Positions 34,911 through 43,882 of a stretch of DNA of 64,000 nucleotides are shown here, piece after piece. Position 1 is the stretch's first letter. Each line of letters begins with the position of its first letter. A program made the position numbers and the translations under genes. The DNA is from UMGS1279 sp045540715 (GTDB lineage Bacteria > Bacillota > Clostridia > Oscillospirales > Acutalibacteraceae). The notes below the pieces were generated by a model. That model had not been told where the DNA came from and ran no database searches. It saw only the letters and a list, made by a program, of their open reading frames with translations. Where the stretch lies: positions 62,001-126,000 of the forward strand of contig JAZQHT010000001.1 of the NCBI GenBank assembly GCA_045540715.1. Reading direction: 5' to 3'.

Positions 34911-35877
34911 ATTATCACCTTTTATTCACTCTGACGATACAGTTAATAAAGTACACATTGATTTACTTGGAGCTATTATTCCGCTAGTAATAATTTCGGT
35001 TGTACAAAATGGGCTTCGCGTACTAGTTATGTGTGCAATCTCCGCTTTTGTTGCATATTCTGTTGAAACGTTAGGTAACTTAATTAAAAGAAACTTTGTT
35101 TGGCCATCGTTTCGTGTTGCAATTTTAGGTGTTATTACAACACTTCTTTGCCCTGTTACAGTACCTATCTGGATGCCAGCTGTCGGGGTTGCGTTTTCTG
35201 TATTATTCGTTAGAATTATACTTTTAAAAGATTTGAAAAATCTATTTATGTCACCCGCAATTGGTTGGTTGTTTTTATTAACCTTTTGGCCTAACAAAAT
35301 GATGAGCTATCCGGCTTTTTCATTAACAAATAATTTTCCCATTTTTGACGATATTGAAATTTTTACTACTCAATTTTCAATCGCTCAATACTTGCAATTT
35401 GGTCAAAAACCGCCTTTTAAAATGCTTGACGTTTTAGCCGGTATGTATCCTGGAGGTATGGGTTCAACATGTATTGCCGCAATATTCTTAATAACAATTT
35501 TCTTTTTATTTAGAAGAACAATTGCTTGGCAAGTACCACTTTCTATGATTGGCACTGTAACGGTTTTTGCTCTTGTTATTAATAGAGCAGGTGTTTCACC
35601 ATTATATTCCGTTATTTATGAACTGGCCTCTTCATCTTTTATTTATGTTGCAATCTTTATCGCAGGAGATTTAATTAATGCCCCTAAACTTCCGCCAGCT
35701 CGCGTTCTTTTTGGCATTGCGTTAGGTGTTGTTACCATGCTTTTAAGATATTTTGGCTTATATGAACACGGAGTTGCTTTTTCGTTGGTCATTGTTAACT
35801 TATTGTCTGGGATTTTAGACAGGTTAACTCTATATTTCAGAATTAAATCTGAGCAAAGACATAGAAGAATTAAATAA
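34897..35877 (+). CDS. rnfD: RnfD-like membrane subunit
   Basis: A 326-residue integral membrane protein of the NqrB/RnfD family with about 8-9 hydrophobic segments and conserved PAVGVAFSVLFVR (near 98), MLDVLAGMYPGGMGSTC near 174 (the PGS-GE-T loop region of RnfD/NqrB) and a C-terminal GVAFSLVIVNLL. It would carry electrons with FMN across the membrane. Only RnfC and RnfD are encoded here; RnfG, E, A and B do not follow, as a terminator and a minus-strand gene come next. An AAGGTG site lies inside rnfC. Confidence 0.85.
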   Translation: MNRTKLSPFIHSDDTVNKVHIDLLGAIIPLVIISVVQNGLRVLVMCAISAFVAYSVETLGNLIKRNFVWPSFRVAILGVITTLLCPVTVPIWMPAVGVAFSVLFVRIILLKDLKNLFMSPAIGWLFLLTFWPNKMMSYPAFSLTNNFPIFDDIEIFTTQFSIAQYLQFGQKPPFKMLDVLAGMYPGGMGSTCIAAIFLITIFFLFRRTIAWQVPLSMIGTVTVFALVINRAGVSPLYSVIYELASSSFIYVAIFIAGDLINAPKLPPARVLFGIALGVVTMLLRYFGLYEHGVAFSLVIVNLLSGILDRLTLYFRIKSEQRHRRIK

Positions 35878-35881
35878 ATTT

Positions 35882-35906
35882 GGCACGGTTTTACCGTGCC
35901 TTTTTT
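35882..35906 (+). terminator. Terminator after rnfD
   Basis: GGCACGGT (35882-35889) / ACCGTGCC (35893-35900), 3-base loop, then TTTTTT. The 3' tail overlaps the stop codon of the convergent gene. Confidence 0.9.
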
Positions 35907-36702
35907 ATTTACAACAATCAAAATTTATTGGTTTAGAATTTTCACCGGTTGGGAAAAAATCTTCATTGGGAAATTTTATTTTGCTAAATACGTCGCAAGG
36001 TTCTTCGGTTGTGTTATCGCATTGTTTTTGTGGCAAACAGAAATCATAGATTGGTACTAACACTTGAACGTTTCTAATAATTTGCACAATAGAGAATAAT
36101 CCTAACGTTACGTAAATTGCAGGTGTACCGTTGTTACAAGTTACTACATTACCGCCTAAGCAGTTACAAATACACTCTGGTATATGGCAACCATTATAGC
36201 AGTCTTTTTCCTTACCGATTCTAGCAGATAATGGAATAGGGTCTACAACTTGAACAACGCATCTAGGGCCATTAGTTGTTCTTTCTAACTGCTCGTCGTT
36301 ATCGTTTTCTAAAGTTACGTTATTAGAGAATACTTTAACGTTGCCTTCACCACCAAATAAGATTACTTTTTTATTAAATGTTGCAATACCTTTAATTGTT
36401 GTTGGTAAATTTGAAAGTTTTGTAAATAAATCAAATTCAACTATAAAGAAAAATGTGATATCGCAAGAATAATATCCTTTGTTAAATGTAATTGGTTCAA
36501 CGTCAATATAAGTTTTTGCAACTTCTGCAGATTTTACTCTTACGCTTTTGGCTTGCTCGATCTTCATTTGGTCGCAATCTTGAAAATAGCATCTTAAATC
36601 TTCTAGACAATCTCTATCACAGCAAGAATCATAAATTCTGCCAGCATCAATACACACGGCCTCTTTAAAATCAGAGGATATTTTGCAGGTGTTTTCCGCC
36701 AT
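35905..36702 (-). CDS. Cysteine-rich conserved protein of unknown function
   Basis: A 265-residue soluble protein with about 20 Cys, many paired (SCCDRDCLEDLRCYFQDC near 26-43, CHIPECICNCLGG near 170-182, FDCCK at the end). The middle is beta-rich: YIDVEPITFNKGYYS near 66, KGIATFNKKVILFGGEGNVKVF near 103 read as KGIATFNK plus VILFGGEG. No signal peptide or membrane segment. I recall similar clostridial proteins starting CIDAGRIYDSC that have no assigned function; such Cys clusters would suit a cross-linked surface or spore-coat protein, but that is a guess. A strong AAGGAGG site precedes the ATG. Confidence 0.65.
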   Translation of the reverse strand: MAENTCKISSDFKEAVCIDAGRIYDSCCDRDCLEDLRCYFQDCDQMKIEQAKSVRVKSAEVAKTYIDVEPITFNKGYYSCDITFFFIVEFDLFTKLSNLPTTIKGIATFNKKVILFGGEGNVKVFSNNVTLENDNDEQLERTTNGPRCVVQVVDPIPLSARIGKEKDCYNGCHIPECICNCLGGNVVTCNNGTPAIYVTLGLFSIVQIIRNVQVLVPIYDFCLPQKQCDNTTEEPCDVFSKIKFPNEDFFPTGENSKPINFDCCK

Positions 36703-36752
36703 TGTTTTTGCCTCCTTAAAATATTAGAAGTTAAACTTCATTACAGTTTATG

Positions 36753-36785
36753 AAAAAAAGGCTTTCTTGTTACAGAAAGCCTTTT
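36753..36785 (-). terminator. Terminator of the transglutaminase-like lipoprotein gene
   Basis: A 12-bp stem AAAAGGCTTTCT (36756-36767) / AGAAAGCCTTTT (36774-36785), followed on the minus strand by a T-run. It overlaps the stop codon. Confidence 0.85.
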
Positions 36786-38067
36786 AATATGACCAATAAA
36801 TTTTAAAATTTCCGTTAGTTGCAAAAGATATACCAACATCATAAACTTTAATATTTCTATTTTTATATATAATATCGAAATATTGCATAATATTTACGCC
36901 GTTTTCTTTAAGCTGTTCCAAAGACTTCGCGATTGCAGGAGCATTGTCACTGTATCCAAAATCAATGCTTGTTTCATAATGCTGAACTGCTCGTTCTATT
37001 GCGTCAAGTACTGTTAGGTTCATATCATAATCTAATAGTGTATTGTTAACGGTAAAATAACTTTTGGCAAGTGTATTAACAGCGGGTAATTTAACTTTTG
37101 AATAAAGTTCACTATCTAGCTTATGAGACCTATTTAATACTTTTGTTGAAATATTAAAATATGAATACATAATTTTATCGTTAGAGTCATTAAATGTTGC
37201 GTCTAGGTAATAATAATCACCGTCTATTTTTACAATGTTCCACATATGATTGCCTGAACTTGCGGTACCAACAACAACTGAAGTTTTAATTCCAAAATGA
37301 TTGTTTATAAGTTGTATAGTTCTTGCATAGCCCTCACAAACAGCCTTTTTTTGAGTGAAAGGTCCAACGATATTATATGCGTATGGCTTGCTGTCTGAAT
37401 TCTTAAGTGCAGTATCGTCGTAAGTGCAGTTATTAACTACAAAGTCATGTATCGCTAGTTCACGAGCATATTCCAATTTATTTATTACAACGCTCTCTAA
37501 ACTTGAAAGTTTACTTTTAATTGTACTTAAAATTTTGTTCCTTTCTGAAACACTATATAAATAATTTATGCTATAATCTTCACTTTTAAATTTAAATGCT
37601 ACTTGTTTTTGCCCATTAGATTTAGTGTTTATAACGTAATCTCTGCCAAGCCAAAAATATTCCGGTCTATCACTTCTAATACAAGTAATTAAATGAGCGA
37701 TATCGTCATCCGTAACAGCTCCCAAATCAATAAAACCGTCAGACATACACTCTATATGTTCACAAAGTGTGTTGTAAAGTTTTTTCATATTGCTGTTAAG
37801 AGAACGGTAATACATATATTCTTCTTTTGGAATAGAAGTATAAGCGGTTTTGGGGTAAATCATATCATCGCTATAAGAGGTTAGTTTTTTAGCTAAATAT
37901 ACTCCAGTTTTAAATGATATTGGATCACTTGATGTATTTTCTCCAAAAGAATCGGAGTTAACTATAATAATTTCGGATTCATTATCAAAAAAATCTTTTA
38001 AAGTAATTTTCGAGTTACATCCGCATAAAAACAGCAAACATAAAGCTAATGATAATGCTCTTTTCAT
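36784..38067 (-). CDS. Transglutaminase-like lipoprotein
   Basis: A 427-residue secreted lipoprotein. The signal peptide ends in LFLCGC (lipidated Cys 17 by position), so it sits on the outer face of the membrane. The domain near 215-310 is of the transglutaminase/cysteine-protease type. Its triad is visible as Cys in KKAVCEGYA, His in GNHMWN and Asp in YYYLDATF. A further 110 residues with a duplicated helical part follow. Function is unknown; such proteins may cleave or cross-link surface proteins or peptidoglycan. A TAGGAGG site precedes the ATG. The LCP-like gene upstream is 11 bases away, so the two form an operon. Confidence 0.8.
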   Translation of the reverse strand: MKRALSLALCLLFLCGCNSKITLKDFFDNESEIIIVNSDSFGENTSSDPISFKTGVYLAKKLTSYSDDMIYPKTAYTSIPKEEYMYYRSLNSNMKKLYNTLCEHIECMSDGFIDLGAVTDDDIAHLITCIRSDRPEYFWLGRDYVINTKSNGQKQVAFKFKSEDYSINYLYSVSERNKILSTIKSKLSSLESVVINKLEYARELAIHDFVVNNCTYDDTALKNSDSKPYAYNIVGPFTQKKAVCEGYARTIQLINNHFGIKTSVVVGTASSGNHMWNIVKIDGDYYYLDATFNDSNDKIMYSYFNISTKVLNRSHKLDSELYSKVKLPAVNTLAKSYFTVNNTLLDYDMNLTVLDAIERAVQHYETSIDFGYSDNAPAIAKSLEQLKENGVNIMQYFDIIYKNRNIKVYDVGISFATNGNFKIYWSY

Positions 38068-38077
38068 AATTAACCTC

Positions 38078-38671
38078 CTAACTTCTATAATGCATTATTT
38101 TAAACGAAGATACTATATCATCATAGTTATCTGTAATATCTATTGAACTAATATCAGACAGAGTATAAATTGTGCTGAAATTTTTTTGTTCTACTAAGTT
38201 CTTTATAATTTCACCAAATAGATATGAAACATATAAAGAATCTTTACTTTTAAGTAATTCTATAACTTCTTGGCCAAATGCAAAAAATGCATTTCCTTCT
38301 TCATTTAAAAGAGAAATACCACCTAAACTATTTACAATATTTTCAATATCAGAATAACTCACTTTTGCTATTCTGTCAATTTTAAATTTATATATTTCAT
38401 TAGAATAAAAAGCGAAATTGTCTTTTATTCTTATATCATAATTTTTATAACAGTAAATTTCAGTTTCGTTTGCGGTCAAATTCATATTAACATATATAAC
38501 GTTTTCTTCTAATAACACTCCAATACAAACATTTTTTTCAGAGTAGGGGATGTTGTATTGAGTATTTGATGAAGAAATACTCATGTTTACAAACCATATG
38601 AGATATACCAAAATAACTAAAACAGATATTAATAAGTAAACGCAGAATATTAACGAAAATTTTTTTAACAA
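38078..38671 (-). CDS. Membrane-anchored protein, degenerate LCP (LytR-CpsA-Psr)-like
   Basis: A protein of about 197 residues with one N-terminal membrane helix and an outside domain. Its middle, KIDRIAKVSYSDIENIVNSLGG, follows the LCP signature around the lipid pocket (a tyrosine/valine strand, then IVDalGGV), and FAFGQEVIELL follows in the place of L-G-qaL. The conserved Arg/Asp ligands of active LCP phosphotransferases are not seen, so it may be a divergent or inactive member. The open frame extends to a GTG at 38680 without a ribosome site; the TTG at 38671 has GGTGAT before it, so I chose that. It is divergent from the capsule operon. Confidence 0.6.
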   Translation of the reverse strand: MLKKFSLIFCVYLLISVLVILVYLIWFVNMSISSSNTQYNIPYSEKNVCIGVLLEENVIYVNMNLTANETEIYCYKNYDIRIKDNFAFYSNEIYKFKIDRIAKVSYSDIENIVNSLGGISLLNEEGNAFFAFGQEVIELLKSKDSLYVSYLFGEIIKNLVEQKNFSTIYTLSDISSIDITDNYDDIVSSFKIMHYRS

Positions 38672-38749
38672 TATAATCACCGTTAATATTTTTAACAGTT
38701 TATATAATAATACACCATTTTTTATTAAAATTAAACATTTATTTTATGC

Positions 38750-38778
38750 TTGATATTTTATATTTTATAAGTTATAAT
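38750..38778 (+). promoter_or_regulatory. Promoter of the capsule operon
   Basis: TTGATA (38750-38755), 17-base spacer, perfect TATAAT (38773-38778), 27 bases before the Wzz-like ATG. Confidence 0.75.
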
Positions 38779-38805
38779 GAATTTGTATAGTTTGGAGGTA
38801 TTATA

Positions 38806-39513
38806 ATGAAAGATTTTACATTGGTGGAATTATTAAAATTACTTGCTAAAAGATGGTGGATTATTCTTTTAGTAGCTATTTTTACCGCCGCATTAACTTT
38901 TGGATATTTCTCAATGTTTGTTAAACCAACATATAAATCAACTGCTGTTATTATTACTAGTAACGGTGGCTTTAAAGATGTTGAAAATACTGAAGAAAAT
39001 GCTGAAGCAATTAAGAGCTCAGACCTAGCTTCTTCTTTCAATTTAGTTCCTACCTACGTTGGTATTTTAAAAACTGATGAACCGTATAATAGGGTTGCGG
39101 CTGTGTGTGGTTGTAATTATACTGCAGCAGAATTAAAAAGCAAAATTACGGTTTCTGTTCGTTCAGAAAAAGAATTATTTATAGATGTTACTGTTGTTGA
39201 TAGTGACCCTGAAAAAGCACGTAAAATAGCTGATAGTTTTATAGATGTTGGTTCTAAATATATTGTTGAAGTTTTTGGTGGTTTTGCTAGACCAATTCAA
39301 TACGCAAAGTCAGGTGCTAAAAATTATCCTCAACCAGTATCTTATGCAATTATTGCGTTTGTTGGTGCTGCTGCAGTTACTGTATTAATTTTGATTGTTA
39401 TATCTTTATTTGACCGTTCAATTAAAAATGAAGATGATTTTAAAACAAGTTATAAATATCCCGTTTTAGGCGTTGTTCCTGATTATGCCGACGCAGCAAA
39501 GGGGGACAAGTAA
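38806..39513 (+). CDS. Wzz-like capsular polysaccharide chain-length/kinase-activator protein
   Basis: A 235-residue protein with two membrane helices (about 20-40 and 180-205) around an outside loop. The pattern LLKLLAKRWWIILLVAIFTAALT near the start, written as AKRWWIIL and FTAALTF, and FDRSIKNEDDF near the end fit the YveK/CapA/CpsC family. In Gram-positive bacteria these pair with a BY-kinase encoded next to them, as CpsC with CpsD, to control capsule or exopolysaccharide length. A GGAGGT site precedes the ATG. Confidence 0.85.
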   Translation: MKDFTLVELLKLLAKRWWIILLVAIFTAALTFGYFSMFVKPTYKSTAVIITSNGGFKDVENTEENAEAIKSSDLASSFNLVPTYVGILKTDEPYNRVAAVCGCNYTAAELKSKITVSVRSEKELFIDVTVVDSDPEKARKIADSFIDVGSKYIVEVFGGFARPIQYAKSGAKNYPQPVSYAIIAFVGAAAVTVLILIVISLFDRSIKNEDDFKTSYKYPVLGVVPDYADAAKGDK

Positions 39514-39514
39514 T

Positions 39515-40213
39515 ATGAGTAAAAAGCCTTATTCAAGTAATTATAAAAATTCCAACGCGCAAAATGAATCGGGGCAAGCTCCATTTGCAGTTGTAGAAGC
39601 TTATAAAGCTATTCGTACAAATGTTTTATTTTCTTTAACTCAAGAAAATGATAAAATTGTTGCAATTTCTAGTTCTTTACCGGGTGAAGGTAAATCATCA
39701 TGTGCAGTAAACTTAGCAATTGCGTTTTCTCAGTTAGGAAATAAAGTATTACTTATAGATGCTGACTTGCGTCGTCCCTCTGTTTATCGCAAACTTAAAC
39801 TTCAAAATAATAATGGTTTAAGTTCAGTATTGGTTGGATTTTGTAATATTGCAGATGCAGTTCATCACTTGAATCCCAACTTCGATGTTTTAACTTCAGG
39901 CCCAATTCCGCCAAATCCAGCCGAACTTTTGGGTAGTGAAAATATGAAGTCCTTACTTGAATCGTTAACAAGGGTATATAGTTATATTATTATTGATACA
40001 CCTCCAATTAACGTTGTAACCGATGCAATGATTGTTGCAAAACAAACAAGTGGACTAGTATTAGTTGCTAAAAATCGTGATACTACTCACGAACAATTGA
40101 AAAAAGCATTTGAAACTATCAACTTTTCAAATATCAGACTTTTAGGTGTAGTTTTAAACGACAGCTCTTATACTCCAGGTAAATACCACAAATATAAAGG
40201 CTATCGCTATTAA
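39515..40213 (+). CDS. cpsD: BY-type tyrosine kinase
   Basis: A 232-residue BY-kinase. Walker A SSLPGEGKS (about 53-61), the diagnostic Walker A-prime LLIDADLRRPS (79-89) and Walker B IIIDTPPI near 155 are all present. The tail ends YTPGKYHKYKGYRY, a Tyr cluster for autophosphorylation. It works with the Wzz-like activator. The ATG at 39515 has a GGGGGA site; an open frame from 39473 overlaps the upstream gene and has none. TAATG junction with the phosphatase gene. Confidence 0.9.
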   Translation: MSKKPYSSNYKNSNAQNESGQAPFAVVEAYKAIRTNVLFSLTQENDKIVAISSSLPGEGKSSCAVNLAIAFSQLGNKVLLIDADLRRPSVYRKLKLQNNNGLSSVLVGFCNIADAVHHLNPNFDVLTSGPIPPNPAELLGSENMKSLLESLTRVYSYIIIDTPPINVVTDAMIVAKQTSGLVLVAKNRDTTHEQLKKAFETINFSNIRLLGVVLNDSSYTPGKYHKYKGYRY

Positions 40214-40917
40214 TGATTGATATTCATACACATATATTATTTGGGGTGGATGACGGAGCTAAGTCCTTAGACGATTCTTTGGCACTTTTAAAAGAAGCTA
40301 AGAAGCAGGGGATAAATACTGTTTATCTCACCCCTCATTTTTATACATTTAATACTGATATTGATAGTTTAAAAAATAAAGTAGAAGAAAATTTTAATGT
40401 ATTATTAAGTACAACAAATAGTGAAATTTATCCGGAAATAAGATTGGGATATGAAGTTCATTATTTTAAAGGCATTTATAATTCTACTGAAATTAAAAAA
40501 TTTACATTAGATAAAAGCAACTTTTTACTTTTAGAATTAGATTTTAACGATATTACAGAGGATGTAATAAATAATATTGAAGAAATTCGTTGGCAGTTAG
40601 GTTTAATTCCTATTATTGCTCATATTGAGCGATATCATAAATTAAAAGGTTTTAAAAAGTTGTTAAAGTTATTAGATCATGAAAATTTTTTAGCTCAAGT
40701 AACCGCAACTTCTGTTGCAGGACTTGATAAATATAAAAATATTACTGCAAAATTAATTAAAAAAGACTATGTTGATTTTATTGCAAGTGATGCACACAAT
40801 TTAAAGTCAAGAAGTTTTAATTTTAAAGAAGCTGCTGCTTCGTTAAAAAATATGATTGGCAGTATTAAAGCGAAAACACTCATTAGCAATTCCCAACAAA
40901 TTACTAATAGCAGGTGA
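40213..40917 (+). CDS. cpsB: PHP-type tyrosine phosphatase
   Basis: A 234-residue PHP-domain phosphatase, counterpart of the BY-kinase. Metal ligands are visible in MIDIHTHILFGVDDG near 1-15 and LTPHFY near 40; HYF-type YEVHYF near 82, IAHIERYH near 140 and ASDAHNLKSR near 198 complete the site. It should remove phosphate from CpsD and so set capsule output. It starts on the kinase stop. Confidence 0.9.
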   Translation: MIDIHTHILFGVDDGAKSLDDSLALLKEAKKQGINTVYLTPHFYTFNTDIDSLKNKVEENFNVLLSTTNSEIYPEIRLGYEVHYFKGIYNSTEIKKFTLDKSNFLLLELDFNDITEDVINNIEEIRWQLGLIPIIAHIERYHKLKGFKKLLKLLDHENFLAQVTATSVAGLDKYKNITAKLIKKDYVDFIASDAHNLKSRSFNFKEAAASLKNMIGSIKAKTLISNSQQITNSR

Positions 40918-40921
40918 TTGT

Positions 40922-42751
40922 TTGAAAAAAGGATATTCGCGCGATATATCCAAACTTAAAAAATTGGCAGTTGTTTGTCTAATAATTATTTTAGATGTTA
41001 TAGCATTTGCTGTATCATTTGAAATTGTGAATCCTGTTTTCAACGTTCAAACAGGTAATGATAACTTACATATATTTAACTATTGTGCCTGTATCTTACT
41101 ACCGGTATTTTTCCTATTTATATTTGGCGCATATAAATTTAAAAATCTAAAAAATTTTTTTAGATTAATTTATTTGTCTGCGTTTTCTCTAGTTATATCA
41201 TTTGTATTAAATATCTTTTTAGATTTATTATTATTTGGATATAGACCATTAAGATACTTATTTTACTTTTTCTTATCTTCCTTTGTAAGCGCTATATCTT
41301 TAAGGTTAATTTATTATTTTAGTTATCATTTGATAGTTAGATACTTTAGAAAAAGCGATGATTATTGGCCAACAATTATAATTGGTGCAGGTTTTACCGG
41401 TAAAATGGTATATAATGAACTATATCATTACAACTCAAAATTGGTACCAATTTGCTTTGTTGATGACGATGAAGATAAAATTGGTTCTGTTATTGAGAGC
41501 TTGAGAGTTTTGGGACCAACTGTTATTATCCCTGAAATCGTAAAAAAATATGATGTTAAATCGATTGTTTTTGCTATACCTTCTTGTAAAGATGAAGACA
41601 AGAAAAGAATATTAAAATATTGTGCCGAGACCGATTGTGAAATTTCTGTAATTCCTTCCGGAAATCAAATAGTTAATAAAAAAACATTATTAACTCAAAT
41701 TTCAAAAATTGATATTGAAAAGCTAATAGGCAGAGATGAAATAGTTTTAGATAATAATAAACAATTTGAATTATTAAAAGATAAAGTTTGTCTTGTAACT
41801 GGTGCTGGCGGTTCAATTGGATCTGAGCTAAGTAGGCAAATTGCTGCTTCTGAAGCATCTAAAATAGTGTTATTAGATATTAATGAAAACAGCACATTTG
41901 ACTTGCAACAAGAGTTAATTATATCTGGTGTTGACAGTTCTAGACTACAAGTGGAAATCGCATCTATTAGAGATTATGATAAACTTGAAGAACTATTTAA
42001 AAAATATTCTTTCAATTTTGTATTTCATGCAGCAGCGCACAAGCATGTTCCGTTAATGGAAAATTCACCCGAAGAAGCAGTTAAAAACAATTGTCTTGGA
42101 ACCTACAATCTTGCTTTGCTAGCCGATAAATATAATGTTTCTGAAATGATTTTTATTTCTACGGATAAAGCAGGTAGCCCAGACAACATAATGGCAGCAT
42201 CTAAAAGAGTGTCAGAAGTTTTCTTAAAATACTTTGCAAAGACTAGCAGTTGTATTTTCAAAAGTGTTAGATTTGGTAATGTTTTGGGCTCTAATGGTTC
42301 GGTTATTCAGTTGTTCTTAAAACAAATTGAAAAAGGCGGCCCGCTAACCGTTACTCATCCCGAAATTGTTAGATATTTTATGACAATTCCTGAGTGCGTT
42401 TCGCTTATTATCAAAACTTTATCTATTGAAAGTTCTAATAATATTTATATTCTTGATATGGGCAAACCTATAAAAATTCTAACTCTTGCTGAAAACTTAA
42501 TAGCTATGTGTGGTTATGAACCTTATATTGATATTGATATTAAGTTTTGTGGGTTAAGACCAGGTGAATCTCTAAGTGAAAAGGCTTGTATTAAAGAAGA
42601 GTTTATTAAAACCGACGTTGATAAAATTTATCAAGTTAATAATATTGATTTTGATAGCGATAAATTTATGCACGAGTTTAGTGATTTACTAAAATCTGCA
42701 AATGAAAATAATACAGATTTAGTTGTTAAACGGTTATATAATTTGATATAA
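40922..42751 (+). CDS. CapD/WbpM-like nucleotide-sugar 4,6-dehydratase/epimerase with membrane anchor
   Basis: A 609-residue protein: four N-terminal membrane helices (about 15-135), a CoA-binding-like Rossmann part (ATIIIGAGFTGK near 155), and a C-terminal short-chain dehydratase domain with TGAGGSIGSE near 293 and FISTDKAGSPDNIMAASKR near 412. The Met-for-Tyr in this catalytic box (NIMAASKR) is usual in the UDP-GlcNAc 4,6-dehydratase group. It would supply a modified sugar for the surface glycan. Start: TTG at 40922 with AGGTGA just before; earlier in-frame TTG at 40856 lies inside cpsB. It closes the operon. Confidence 0.87.
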   Translation: MKKGYSRDISKLKKLAVVCLIIILDVIAFAVSFEIVNPVFNVQTGNDNLHIFNYCACILLPVFFLFIFGAYKFKNLKNFFRLIYLSAFSLVISFVLNIFLDLLLFGYRPLRYLFYFFLSSFVSAISLRLIYYFSYHLIVRYFRKSDDYWPTIIIGAGFTGKMVYNELYHYNSKLVPICFVDDDEDKIGSVIESLRVLGPTVIIPEIVKKYDVKSIVFAIPSCKDEDKKRILKYCAETDCEISVIPSGNQIVNKKTLLTQISKIDIEKLIGRDEIVLDNNKQFELLKDKVCLVTGAGGSIGSELSRQIAASEASKIVLLDINENSTFDLQQELIISGVDSSRLQVEIASIRDYDKLEELFKKYSFNFVFHAAAHKHVPLMENSPEEAVKNNCLGTYNLALLADKYNVSEMIFISTDKAGSPDNIMAASKRVSEVFLKYFAKTSSCIFKSVRFGNVLGSNGSVIQLFLKQIEKGGPLTVTHPEIVRYFMTIPECVSLIIKTLSIESSNNIYILDMGKPIKILTLAENLIAMCGYEPYIDIDIKFCGLRPGESLSEKACIKEEFIKTDVDKIYQVNNIDFDSDKFMHEFSDLLKSANENNTDLVVKRLYNLI

Positions 42752-42785
42752 ATAAAAGCTTTTGCAATTTGCAAAAGCTTTTATT
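42751..42785. terminator. Bidirectional terminator between capD-like gene and mreB-like gene
   Basis: A 16-bp perfect stem AATAAAAGCTTTTGCA (42751-42766) / TGCAAAAGCTTTTATT (42770-42785) with an ATT loop, serving both convergent genes. Confidence 0.9.
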
Positions 42786-43818
42786 ATTCGCCATAATCAA
42801 TTTTTAATTCTTGCAATGAACGATATAAGTAATCGGTGTTTTCTAACAATGAGGGATTTTGTAATGCTATAGCAGCTCCCTTAACAGCTGTATAAAATGG
42901 TTCATCAGCAAGGTGAATTTTTGTTTTAATTGCTTTTTCTAAAAACAAAGTGAAATTATTAAGCTTAGAACTACCACCTGTTAAATGTATACCTGTACTC
43001 ATAATATCTGCTACAATATCAGGCTCGGTTTTTTCTAATACTTTTCTAATGGCGTTTAAGATAGCTATTAAATGGTCGCTAATTGCTTCATAAATTTCAT
43101 TAGAAGTAACTTCAAATAGTGTTGGAAGACCAGTGTTAATATGCCTTCCTTTAGCTTTTATAGCAACCTCAAATTTATGAGGTACTGCAGTAGCAATTTT
43201 CATTTTTATTTGTTCTGCAGTTGTAGGTCCAACTAAAATTTGTTTTTCTTTTCTAATATATCTAATTATGCTGTCATCTAGATTATTGCCGGCAATTTTT
43301 AGACTGTCGCTTGCAACTATGCCACCCATTGAGAGCGTTGCAATATCGGTTGTTCCGGCACCAAAGTCTATGACCATTGAGCCAGTAGGTTTAGAAAAGT
43401 CAACTCCAAGTGCTAAAGCACTTGCTAGGGGAGATTCAATAGTGCTTGCATTTCTTCCGCCTGCAGATTCTGCAACGTCAGAAACCGAGTGGTGTTGCAT
43501 TTCAGTTACGTCACATGGCATAGTAATCATAACTTTTGGTTTAACAATTCTATTACCAAACGCCTCTGCCATATATTTTTTAATCATAGCTTCCGCAACA
43601 TCATAATCGGCTATAACACCGTGCTGGATTGGAAATACCGGAGTTAAACTATCGGGTGTTCTGCCAACGGTAGCGAGAGCTTTTTCGCCAAAATAAATCG
43701 GTTCTAATGATTCAGTTTCAACCGTTACAACACTAGGTTTTTCTAATACTACTTTGCCTGAAGAAAATAATTTTGTTGTTTTTGAACCCATATCAATAAC
43801 AATATCGGTTGAAGCCAT
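42784..43818 (-). CDS. mreB: MreB/Mbl-like actin homologue
   Basis: A 344-residue bacterial actin. Phosphate 1 motif DMGSKTTKLF near 8, MITMPCDVTEMQ near 95, phosphate 2 VIDFGAGTTDIA near 150 and adenosine motif HLTGGSSKL near 285 are present. It organises side-wall growth under the membrane. The phosphate 1 loop differs from the usual DLGTANTLVY, so this is a divergent paralogue. It is not next to mreC/mreD. It has its own promoter and a strong AAAGGAGGTG site. The next gene upstream is comF. Confidence 0.88.
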   Translation of the reverse strand: MASTDIVIDMGSKTTKLFSSGKVVLEKPSVVTVETESLEPIYFGEKALATVGRTPDSLTPVFPIQHGVIADYDVAEAMIKKYMAEAFGNRIVKPKVMITMPCDVTEMQHHSVSDVAESAGGRNASTIESPLASALALGVDFSKPTGSMVIDFGAGTTDIATLSMGGIVASDSLKIAGNNLDDSIIRYIRKEKQILVGPTTAEQIKMKIATAVPHKFEVAIKAKGRHINTGLPTLFEVTSNEIYEAISDHLIAILNAIRKVLEKTEPDIVADIMSTGIHLTGGSSKLNNFTLFLEKAIKTKIHLADEPFYTAVKGAAIALQNPSLLENTDYLYRSLQELKIDYGE

Positions 43819-43845
43819 GACAAAACACCTCCTTTGTTTTAACTT

Positions 43846-43874
43846 ATTATATTATAAGTAAATAAATTTTTCAA
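43846..43874 (-). promoter_or_regulatory. Promoter of the mreB-like gene
   Basis: On the minus strand TTGAAA (43874-43869), 17-base spacer, perfect TATAAT (43851-43846), 27 bases before the ATG. Confidence 0.65.
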
Positions 43875-43882
43875 TAATAATA

